A DNA stretch of 39,866 nt from Synechococcales cyanobacterium T60_A2020_003 (GTDB lineage: Bacteria; Cyanobacteriota; Cyanobacteriia; RECH01): positions 1 through 39,866 of the forward strand of contig JACYMB010000246.1 in NCBI GenBank assembly GCA_015272205.1. Direction: 5' to 3'. Of the stretch, positions 26,449-33,035 are shown in pieces. The notes under the pieces were generated by a model. The model was not told the DNA's origin. It ran no database searches and saw nothing but the letters and a program-made list of their open reading frames with translations. Within the stretch, counting starts at the first letter, position 1. Each line of letters opens with the position of its first letter. The position numbers and the translations under genes were made by a program.

Positions 26449-26486
26449 AGGGCGATCGCTCCAGCTTAGGGCGATCGCTCTTTTAT
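26449..26486 (+). terminator. Probable terminator built from two HIP1 copies
   Basis: GAGGGCGATCGCTCC and AGGGCGATCGCTC sit six bases apart, and because GCGATCGC is self-complementary the copies can pair as an 8-bp stem, followed by TTTTATTT. It starts about 30 bases after msrB stops. The position and T-run fit an intrinsic terminator. Confidence 0.45.
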
Positions 26487-26598
26487 TTGTGGAACGGAGA
26501 GTCACACAATTCTTAACGCTGAAATGGGGTGAAACGGCTGACAGATGCCCAACAATCTCCTAGGCTGAGCATGGACGCGATCGCCCTAATTGAACGTT

Positions 26599-27141
26599 AT
26601 GACTACTGAGCTACAACCCCCATCCCTCGCAAGTTTGCCCTTTGTCCCGTACCTCACGGATGAGGGCGATGTGAACCATACCTGGGCCGGACAAATCGGG
26701 GTCTATGCCATTTTTGATGCCGATCAAGCCTTACAGTACGTCGGCTATTCCCGCGATATATCCCTGAGCTTAAAACAGCATGTCGTGCGGCGATCGCCCG
26801 TTTGCAAGTGGGTCAAGGTGCAGACTATTACGAAGCCGAGCCGCACCGTTTTGGACTCCATGCGCGATGCCTGGATTGCTGAAAACGGTACTGTTCCACC
26901 GGGGAATGCCGATGACGAGCCGTTATGGACTCAGCCGATTGACGCAAAGCTGCAAATGACCGAGGCGGAAAAGGCCGCCTATGAGGCCCAAGACGAGGCC
27001 GGTAAGATCAAAGTCCTCAAAAATGTGGCGCGACGAGTTGAAGCGCAAGTGATGGAACAGCTCCAACAGCAGGGAATCACGGCAGCAATCCGATTTGATC
27101 CGAAGTTGAAGGAATCGGGATTGCTGAACCTGAAACCGTAA
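26599..27141 (+). CDS. GIY-YIG nuclease-fold protein
   Basis: A 180-residue protein with an N-terminal GIY-YIG module: GVYAIFD at 34-40 and LQYVGYSRDI at 45-54, then a conserved-type basic strand KQHVVRRSPVCKWVKVQT. The C-terminal half is helical and charged (EAEKAAYEAQDEAGKIKVLK). A related cyanobacterial and plant chloroplast family exists, to my knowledge without an established function; DNA binding or cleavage is possible. I chose the ATG at 26599 rather than the in-frame TTG at 26590. It stands alone, with repeat elements downstream. Confidence 0.8.
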   Translation: MTTELQPPSLASLPFVPYLTDEGDVNHTWAGQIGVYAIFDADQALQYVGYSRDISLSLKQHVVRRSPVCKWVKVQTITKPSRTVLDSMRDAWIAENGTVPPGNADDEPLWTQPIDAKLQMTEAEKAAYEAQDEAGKIKVLKNVARRVEAQVMEQLQQQGITAAIRFDPKLKESGLLNLKP

Positions 27142-27238
27142 TGTTTTCGCTGCCCCAGGTTCCCTGGTAAAACAAGGGCATATCCGCCATAATGCATTGA
27201 TCGGATCTAGGTTGTTTCATCAGCTTGTCTAGAGGTAG

Positions 27239-27333
27239 ATATAGCAATCCTACTTGGATTGTGAAACGTGCGCCTCACGGGGCGCACGTTTCACAACTCA
27301 TCTTTTTCACAAATCACGTAGGAACGCTATATA
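27239..27333. repeat. Long palindromic MITE-like element
   Basis: Outer inverted arms ATATAGC-AATCCTAC and GTAGGAACGCTATAT flank a perfect 16-bp stem, TTGTGAAACGTGCGCC (27259-27274) with its complement at 27281-27296 and a 6-base loop. Almost the whole 95 bases can fold on itself. TATAGC-ended palindromes of this type are dispersed in cyanobacterial genomes. Confidence 0.8.
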
Positions 27334-27435
27334 GCAGTGGACGAGTTAGTTAGGACAAAGGGGGATGGGGGCTTCGCTCCCACGCAGGGGTTTCACCTCT
27401 GCCCCCGTCCTAACCCGCCCTTTTGTTGCTATATC
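27329..27435. repeat. Second TATAGCA-ended inverted-repeat element, back to back with the first
   Basis: It starts TATATAGCA, sharing bases with the right end of the previous element, and ends TGCTATATC. Inside, GTTAGTTAGGAC near the left faces GTCCTAAC near the right, and GGGGG tracts face CCCCC, with a small central hairpin around GGGGGCTTCGCTCCC. It ends 70 bp before the permease gene. Confidence 0.7.
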
Positions 27436-27504
27436 CCTCCAAAGTCCGTGGAGATTGAACCAAATCCGCTAGAATAACTCCAGCTTACGGAGAGCGATCG
27501 CCCG

Positions 27505-28536
27505 GTGCCTATGGAACAGCTCAATAATGCCCTGACCCTTTTCTTCAGCCTGCTGGTAGAGGCTATGCCCTTCCTGTTATTGGGAGTGCTGTTTTCCAGT
27601 GCGCTGCTGCTGTTTGTAGACGAACGCAAGCTGGTGGCGGCTATTCCTCGTAATGCCGTTTTAGCGGCGATCGCCGGAAGTTTAATCGGATTTCTGTTTC
27701 CGGTGTGCGAGTGCGGTAACGTGCCCGTAGCGCGACGACTCATGATCCAGGGTGCGCCCACATCCATGGCCGTTGGCTTTCTCCTCGCCGCCCCGACTGT
27801 GAATCCCATTGTCTTTTGGGCTACGTGGACGGCCTTTCGCGATCAGCCAGAAATCGTGTTTATGCGGATTGGGTTTTCGCTGCTGATTGCGGTGATTATT
27901 GGCTGCATTTTTAGTACTCAAACGGATATCCGTCCATTATTGCAACCTAACGTGGCGCGATCGATCATGCCGGGGATGACGCCGATTCGGGGCGGAACCT
28001 CTAGGGAAGCCGTCGCCTCGCCTCTACTCCAGTCGGGAACCTTTATGTTGGGCACACCGGGTCAACAACCGATGCGGATGGATAGCGGTATGGCGATCGC
28101 GGCGACGGCTCCCATCACCCGTCCGTGGGGCGATCGGTTTCAGCTCATGCTGGATAATGTGGTGCTGGAACTTCGGGAATTGGGTGGCGTATTGATTTTG
28201 GGAAGTGCGATCGCTGCCATTGTGCAGGTTGCCATTCCCCGGGAGGTGATTCTGAGTCTGGGACAAGGCCCGGTCACCTCGATTTTGGCGATGATGCTGT
28301 TGGCGTGGGTGGTGTCGATTTGTTCCACTGTGGACGCTTTCTTTGCCCTCGCCTTTGCCTCCACCTTTACCAGCGGTGCGCTGCTAGCATTCCTGATTTT
28401 TGGCCCCATGATCGACCTGAAGAACATTAGCCTGCTGCTCACCGTGTTTCGAGGTCGTGCAATCCTATACTTATTTCTCCTAGCCGCGCAACTGACCTTC
28501 GCGATCACCCTGGCGGTGAACCTGTACTGGGTCTAA
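27505..28536 (+). CDS. YraQ-type permease (PF03773, DUF318)
   Basis: A 343-residue inner-membrane permease. The hallmark segments FPVCECGNVPVARRLM (about 72-87), GAPTSMAVGFLLAAPTVNPI and STVDAFFALAFAST are intact, and about eight membrane helices are split by a hydrophilic loop (about 150-210) rich in Gly, Pro and Thr. Family members include putative metal or organoarsenical exporters; the substrate here is unknown. GTG at 27505 is the better spaced start behind CGGAGAG; ATG at 27511 is an alternative. It pairs with the next gene, a TIGR03943 protein, as in the Bacillus YcgR-YcgQ pair. Confidence 0.88.
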   Translation: MPMEQLNNALTLFFSLLVEAMPFLLLGVLFSSALLLFVDERKLVAAIPRNAVLAAIAGSLIGFLFPVCECGNVPVARRLMIQGAPTSMAVGFLLAAPTVNPIVFWATWTAFRDQPEIVFMRIGFSLLIAVIIGCIFSTQTDIRPLLQPNVARSIMPGMTPIRGGTSREAVASPLLQSGTFMLGTPGQQPMRMDSGMAIAATAPITRPWGDRFQLMLDNVVLELRELGGVLILGSAIAAIVQVAIPREVILSLGQGPVTSILAMMLLAWVVSICSTVDAFFALAFASTFTSGALLAFLIFGPMIDLKNISLLLTVFRGRAILYLFLLAAQLTFAITLAVNLYWV

Positions 28537-28564
28537 CCACGCTCCGTTTGCTCCCTTGTACCCC

Positions 28565-29368
28565 ATGAAACCGAGAGTCAACCGATCTACTTCTCAAGCC
28601 CCTCTTACCCGCCGCATTCCCTGGTCAGCCATGCTGGATCTGTTGGCGATCGCCGCTTGGGGGGCGTTATTGCTCAAGTACTGGCTGACGGGCAAGATGA
28701 ACATCCTGCTGCACCCGGACTACCACTGGCTAGCCGTATCGGCGGGTATTTTCCTGGTCGTGCTGTCGGTACTGAAGCTGGGGCAACTGCTGAAAATCCT
28801 GGTGGATCCCAAAGGGGAGAAGCGATCGCTGGCGGCTCAGCAGCACATTGCGCTGTTTAAGCCAGGGGTCGGTAGCGCGATTTTGCTATTTGTGGCGATC
28901 GTGGGGTTGCAGTTTACGCCCCAGCCCTTTACCAGTGCGGTGGCATTGCAGCGAGGGATTACGGAAACCCTGTCTATGACGCGATCGCAGCCCCAAGCCT
29001 TTCGGGGAACTACCGCACCGGAGGATCGCTCGATTATCGACTGGGTGCGGACGCTGAATGTGTATCCGGAACCCGATGCCTACGCGGGGCAGCCTGTCCA
29101 GGTGGATGGCTTTGCGGTGCATCTAGACGGCTTTCCCGACCATTACTTCACCATTTCTCGGTTTGTGATTACCTGCTGTGCCGCTGACGTGTACCCAGTG
29201 GGATTACCCGTCAAACTCAGCGGTTCCCAGTCTATCTATCCCGCCGATCAGTGGTTCCGGGTGAAGGGCAAAATGATCACTGAAACCCACAATGATATCC
29301 GGCAGGTGGTGATTGAAGCTGAGGACGTGACCGAGATTCCCGAACCGGAGAATCCCTACGAGTATTAA
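28565..29368 (+). CDS. TIGR03943 family putative permease subunit
   Basis: A 267-residue membrane protein. Three hydrophobic segments are likely at about 18-37, 44-68 and 95-112, followed by a soluble domain with INDWVRTLNVYPEPDAYAG-like sequence, VQVDGFAVHLDGFPDHYFTI and FVITCCAADVYPVGLPV. The CCAAD motif is characteristic of this family and may bind metal. It starts 28 bp after the YraQ-type permease, and the two probably form one transporter. ATG 28565 is preferred to a TTG nine bases upstream. Substrate unknown; metal transport is an inference from the family. Confidence 0.88.
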   Translation: MKPRVNRSTSQAPLTRRIPWSAMLDLLAIAAWGALLLKYWLTGKMNILLHPDYHWLAVSAGIFLVVLSVLKLGQLLKILVDPKGEKRSLAAQQHIALFKPGVGSAILLFVAIVGLQFTPQPFTSAVALQRGITETLSMTRSQPQAFRGTTAPEDRSIIDWVRTLNVYPEPDAYAGQPVQVDGFAVHLDGFPDHYFTISRFVITCCAADVYPVGLPVKLSGSQSIYPADQWFRVKGKMITETHNDIRQVVIEAEDVTEIPEPENPYEY

Positions 29369-29437
29369 AACTAAAAGGCGATCGCCCCTCCGATAGACGC
29401 AATCGCCCGTTGCAAAGCCATCCAAGTTGAAGAGAAT

Positions 29438-30811
29438 TTAGGAGACAGGAACCGGAGTCAGATTGTTTTGAATCATTTCCCGGTACTGACTCTTTTGCTT
29501 CATGCCCTTCATTTCACCGACCAGAGCTTTGGCCTTAAAGAACTGAACCGTCGGTGTACCAATGATGCCTGCGGATTCGGCAATGTCCGGATCTTCAGTA
29601 ATATCGATCTCCACATAGTGAACCTGGTCGCCAAATTCGTCAATCACCTTGCTGAGAATCGGTTTCAGCGTATGGCATGGGCCACAGGTAGGCGATGCAT
29701 ACTTCACCACAATTAGGCGATCGCTCTCATGGTACAGCTTTCGCAGGGCATAGCCCCCTTCATGGTGTACACGGTGAATATCGAACTCCGATGCCTGCTC
29801 CGCTTCGGTCTTGTGGGGCGTTTCCGCATGGGGACGCTCGGAGGCTTCCGTTTGGTGGAACTCCTGGAGTAGACCGTTAGACGACAGCCACCGTTCTGCC
29901 AGCAGGGCGGCCATACAGCCTGTACCCGCCGCCGTAATCGCCTGACGGTACTCGTGATCCTGCACGTCGCCCGCCGCATAGACCCCTTCAATGTTGGTTT
30001 CGACTGAGTTCGGCTTGGTGACGATGTAGCCAACCTCATCGAGATCGATTTGTCCGGTGAACAGGCTGGTGTTCGGGGTGTGCCCGATCGCATAGAACAA
30101 GCCCCGCACTGCGATCTCTTTTTCCGCTCCAGTTTGGCGATCGCGGAGGCGCAGCCCTTTCATCCCTTCGTCATCACCCAGCACGTCTACCGCTTCGGTA
30201 TTCCAGTGGACAGTGATCTTAGGATTACGGAGGACACGATCCTGCATGGCTTTACTGGCTCGCATTTCATCCCGACGAACGAGCAAGTGAACATGGGAAC
30301 CGTACTTTGTGAGATACACAGCCTCCTCTGCGGCAGAGTCCCCACCCCCAACGACAGCGAGTTCTGCATTTCGGAAAATTGGCGTTGCGCCATCGCAAAT
30401 CGCACAGGCCGAAATGCCGCGACTCCAAAAGCTCTTTTCGCTAGGTAGACCGAGGCGTTTTGCCGTGGCTCCCGTCGCAATCACGACACTATGGGCTTTC
30501 ACCTCCCGTTCCTCGGAACGAATGACAAAGGGACGCTGGCTAAAGTCCACGGAAATCACATCTTCGGTCACGAGTTCCGCTCCCCAGCGAACCGCCTGCT
30601 CCTTCATGCGATCCATCAAGTCCGGCCCCATAATGCCATCGGGGAATCCGGGAAAATTCTCAACTTCGGTGGTGGTCATTAACTGCCCCCCCGGCAACCC
30701 TCCCGCTTGGTAGCCTTCAAAAACAAACGGCTTGAGGTTTGCCCGTGCAGCGTAGATGGCAGCCGTATATCCAGCTGGCCCTGAACCGATAATCACTAGA
30801 TTCTCTACCAT
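29438..30811 (-). CDS. NTRC: NADPH-thioredoxin reductase/thioredoxin fusion (NTRC)
   Basis: A 457-residue bidomain enzyme. The reductase part has the FAD site GSGPAG (9-14), [20 protein letters not shown], redox-active CAIC (Cys136, Cys139) and NADPH site [10 protein letters not shown] (155-164). A linker rich in Glu and His (about 318-350) leads to a thioredoxin domain with CGPC (Cys376, Cys379) and GTPTVQFF. This is the cyanobacterial/plastid NTRC, which transfers electrons from NADPH to 2-Cys peroxiredoxin and other targets. It converges on the TIGR03943 gene. ATG start at 30811. Confidence 0.97.
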   Translation of the reverse strand: MVENLVIIGSGPAGYTAAIYAARANLKPFVFEGYQAGGLPGGQLMTTTEVENFPGFPDGIMGPDLMDRMKEQAVRWGAELVTEDVISVDFSQRPFVIRSEEREVKAHSVVIATGATAKRLGLPSEKSFWSRGISACAICDGATPIFRNAELAVVGGGDSAAEEAVYLTKYGSHVHLLVRRDEMRASKAMQDRVLRNPKITVHWNTEAVDVLGDDEGMKGLRLRDRQTGAEKEIAVRGLFYAIGHTPNTSLFTGQIDLDEVGYIVTKPNSVETNIEGVYAAGDVQDHEYRQAITAAGTGCMAALLAERWLSSNGLLQEFHQTEASERPHAETPHKTEAEQASEFDIHRVHHEGGYALRKLYHESDRLIVVKYASPTCGPCHTLKPILSKVIDEFGDQVHYVEIDITEDPDIAESAGIIGTPTVQFFKAKALVGEMKGMKQKSQYREMIQNNLTPVPVS

Positions 30812-30915
30812 AGGAGTCGTGCTTAGAATATATGAACTCGTAATGACTACGCTTAATATAGCACAGAGGGCTTGGTCTGGAGGAGGCTGCGACGTTAAGG
30901 CAGGGGCTGATGTCA

Positions 30916-30948
30916 GTTTTGAGTTTTGAGGGTTGAGTTTTGAGTTGA
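30916..30948 (-). repeat. Inverted copy of the CTCAAAAC-rich repeat
   Basis: Read on the minus strand, this matches the two direct copies at 32483 and 32533 at 31 of 33 positions. Together they flank the unknown gene at 31137 as inverted repeats. The unit is itself made of near-tandem GTTTTGAG blocks, so independent slippage could also explain the similarity. Confidence 0.75.
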
Positions 30949-31064
30949 AGATGCGCGGTTATGTCAGAGATTCTGTCCCTGCTCCATTACGGCCATTTCA
31001 GATATCGGAATGGGAAACCGGAAGGGGGCTAGCTTAGGAGACTCCTGCAAAGGGTTGATTTTTT

Positions 31065-31078
31065 AGTACAAATATACT
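31065..31078 (+). promoter_or_regulatory. LexA-like box 1 (one mismatch)
   Basis: AGTACAAATATACT fits the cyanobacterial LexA motif RGTAC-N3-D-GTWC-B except for A instead of G at the start of the second half-site. It is also the core of a larger palindrome, TTTAGTA-N6-TACTAAA. It lies 32 bp upstream of box 2. Confidence 0.4.
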
Positions 31079-31096
31079 AAATTATTGCTAGATATA

Positions 31097-31110
31097 AGTA
31101 CTAGCGTACT
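31097..31110 (+). promoter_or_regulatory. LexA-like box 2
   Basis: AGTACTAGCGTACT has perfect AGTAC/GTACT half-sites with four bases between, as in the cyanobacterial LexA motif RGTAC-N3-D-GTWC-B; only the D position (C here) departs. It ends 26 bp before the ATG at 31137. The 32-bp offset from box 1 is three helical turns, so two dimers could bind the same face. Confidence 0.5.
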
Positions 31111-31136
31111 AAAAACGGGTTGCGGTGAATAGGGTT

Positions 31137-32390
31137 ATGACAGACGTACGCACTGAAATCAAGGCGATTAACGAAGAGCTTCAGGCGTTGGAAACGCAGT
31201 TTGTGGAGGACTGGCTGCTCATGCCAGATACTCTAGGCCAAGGAGAATGCGATCGCCCCACGGATCACCCTCTTGAGTCTCCCCCTCCAGAGGATCAAGC
31301 TTCAGTACGCCATATGCCACACTCTCAACCTAGCAAACGATCGGCAGATGCCCTCAAGCCTAAAATTGCCCCCTCCCCAAAGCCCCCCGCACAAATCCAG
31401 ATTTCGGGTTTAGCAAACGGAGAGCAACGACAGCCTACGATCCAGAAACCCATTGGGCTACCGTCGTTTCAGATTTCAAGTCCATCGACTGCTCATACTC
31501 CTTCGGCTAAAACCCAGTCGATGACAAAGCCGTCTAAAGTCCTAGGAGAGGCGATCGCCAAACCTGCAACTTCTCAGAATCCGATATCTCCAGTGCAGGA
31601 ACAGGATGAGTTCGAGTCAGTGCTGGATGCCAAACTCCGCGAACTAGATACCCAGGCCGCCTACGTCAACCACCTAGCCGAGCAGCAGGAAACAGCGTTA
31701 TTAACCCTAAAGGCGATCGCGGAGGCTGCACAGTTTGAGGTCATTCGGTCGGGACTCATGGATGATCCCACAGGTTCTACGGAGTTGAACTGGCTGGAGG
31801 ATTATCAGCAGGCTACAGTTTCATTTGTGGAGGATGATGGGCACGGACGATGGGTGATTCGGAGTCGGGCGATCGATTGGTTTCGGGCGGAACGCGATGC
31901 ACTCACGACAGCCGAACAGCTCCGTCGCCTCCAAAAAACGCGATCGCGCAGTACCGTCTCCAGCCAACCTAGTCCTGTTTCCGCCGCACCCCGCCGCCAA
32001 CCTAGACTGGCGATCGCCCCTGTCAGCGACCCTGAGAAACGGTCGTCCCGTCGGCGTCGGGAGCAATCTGACGCGTCAACCCTTGTTCGCAGTTGGGTAA
32101 AGGGTGCAAAGCGTGCCCTCGATCATCACAAAGCTCAGCTAGAGGCGCGATCGCCCGTCCTTGTATCTCGATTGGGGAGACTATCTCCGCTCACTCCCAA
32201 TTCGTCCCCAAACGAGCAATCACCTGCCGGAGTCCAATTTCGGATTTTTGTGCTGTGGATTGCTGGCGCTGCCGCGATACGAATTGGCTTAAACGTCCTC
32301 TCAGCGATCGCCCCTTCCCTAGTCCCAGTCGTCATTCTCGGTGGATTGGGGATTGGTGGACTGCTCTTCTACCGTCTGTTTACTCAGTAG
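31137..32390 (+). CDS. Unrecognised protein: coiled coils, Pro-rich linker and C-terminal membrane hairpin
   Basis: A 417-residue protein I do not recognise. Residues 1-35 form a helix (TDVRTEIKAINEELQALETQ) that may be coiled coil. About 36-160 are Pro/Ser/Gln-rich and probably disordered. About 165-215 are a second coiled coil (ESVLDAKLRELDTQAAYVNH), followed by a small folded part (GRWVIRSRAIDWFRAERDA), a basic Arg/Ser-rich stretch, and two membrane segments at about 367-390 and 394-413 near the C-terminus. This suggests a membrane-tethered structural or scaffolding protein. ATG 31137 is chosen; a GTG at 31125 adds four residues. Two LexA-like boxes precede it. Confidence 0.75.
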   Translation: MTDVRTEIKAINEELQALETQFVEDWLLMPDTLGQGECDRPTDHPLESPPPEDQASVRHMPHSQPSKRSADALKPKIAPSPKPPAQIQISGLANGEQRQPTIQKPIGLPSFQISSPSTAHTPSAKTQSMTKPSKVLGEAIAKPATSQNPISPVQEQDEFESVLDAKLRELDTQAAYVNHLAEQQETALLTLKAIAEAAQFEVIRSGLMDDPTGSTELNWLEDYQQATVSFVEDDGHGRWVIRSRAIDWFRAERDALTTAEQLRRLQKTRSRSTVSSQPSPVSAAPRRQPRLAIAPVSDPEKRSSRRRREQSDASTLVRSWVKGAKRALDHHKAQLEARSPVLVSRLGRLSPLTPNSSPNEQSPAGVQFRIFVLWIAGAAAIRIGLNVLSAIAPSLVPVVILGGLGIGGLLFYRLFTQ

Positions 32391-32482
32391 AAATGATTAC
32401 CCCTGACAATACCGATTTCTGAAATCCCAGATATAGATCAAATGCTAGATCAAATGCTGAAATCGCTGACAGCGTAACGCAT

Positions 32483-32582
32483 TCTCAACTCAAAACTAAA
32501 ACCTCAAAACTCAAAACCGATATGACCAAATATCTCAACTCAAAACTAAAACCTCAAAACTCAAAACTAATATGATGAATAG
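32483..32582 (+). repeat. Two direct copies of a 50-bp CTCAAAAC-rich repeat
   Basis: Copies begin at 32483 and 32533, with a 35-base identical core in each (starts TCTCAACTCAAAACTAAAAC) followed by ATATGA after two variable bases. They fill the gap between the unknown gene and the next small gene, and an inverted copy lies at 30916-30948. Confidence 0.88.
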
Positions 32583-32593
32583 GATGTGCAGTC

Positions 32594-33022
32594 ATGCCCT
32601 CTGAACCAACCTCGTCCCGGTCTCACAGTACCCAGGTACAACTCGCTCCATCCATTGCCCAATTTGCAGCAGTGACGGCTAGTTTACTCATGCTGGCAAG
32701 CTTCTTTTCGGGCAAATCTCCCTTTACCCTTCGAACTCAGTCTGCTAGCAGTCCCCTCCGCTGTACCCAACTCGTGCAGCCGAACCAGACCCTCTCACGG
32801 GAACAACTCACCGCCCTGCGGAACCTAGACGGACAACAGCAACAGGCCGATCTTCAAGATCGTTTAGGTCAACCCTACTGCCAGATCGCAACGATCAGTG
32901 ATTCCGCAGGCGCATCCTTCACCGGAGATGCCTATCCCCTAGAGTTCGACCCGCAAATCTGGCTAGTGGTGCTGTATTCTGGCGATGCCTATGCGGGCTA
33001 TCAGTTTGAGTTTCGGCAGTGA
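32594..33022 (+). CDS. Small protein with one N-terminal membrane segment, unknown function
   Basis: A 142-residue protein with a polar N-terminus, one hydrophobic segment at about 20-38 (AQFAAVTASLLMLASFFSG) and a soluble remainder that would face the periplasm or lumen. Two Cys residues (RCTQLVQ and PYCQIAT) could form a disulfide. LREQLTALRNLDG-like and LGQPYCQIA segments recall SmpA/OmlA-type lipoprotein folds, but only loosely. ATG at 32594. It converges on the (p)ppGpp synthetase gene 13 bp away. Confidence 0.7.
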   Translation: MPSEPTSSRSHSTQVQLAPSIAQFAAVTASLLMLASFFSGKSPFTLRTQSASSPLRCTQLVQPNQTLSREQLTALRNLDGQQQQADLQDRLGQPYCQIATISDSAGASFTGDAYPLEFDPQIWLVVLYSGDAYAGYQFEFRQ

Positions 33023-33035
33023 GGTTAGACGTTTG

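Larger units (their letters stand above)
30812..31136. other. Divergent spacer between NTRC and the unknown 31137 gene
   Basis: The 325 bases contain an inverted copy of the CTCAAAAC-rich repeat (30916-30948) and two LexA-like boxes (31065-31078, 31097-31110), each listed separately. The NTRC promoter must also lie here. Confidence 0.7.

Noticed and set aside
30915-30950. CRISPR-like repeats in the CTCAAAAC-rich tracts (also 32483-32582)
   Set aside because: Units are low-complexity, with no unique spacers of constant length and no cas genes.
31062-31115. NtcA binding site
   Set aside because: The NtcA core needs GTA-N8-TAC; the boxes here have GTA-N6-TAC, which fits LexA-type spacing instead.
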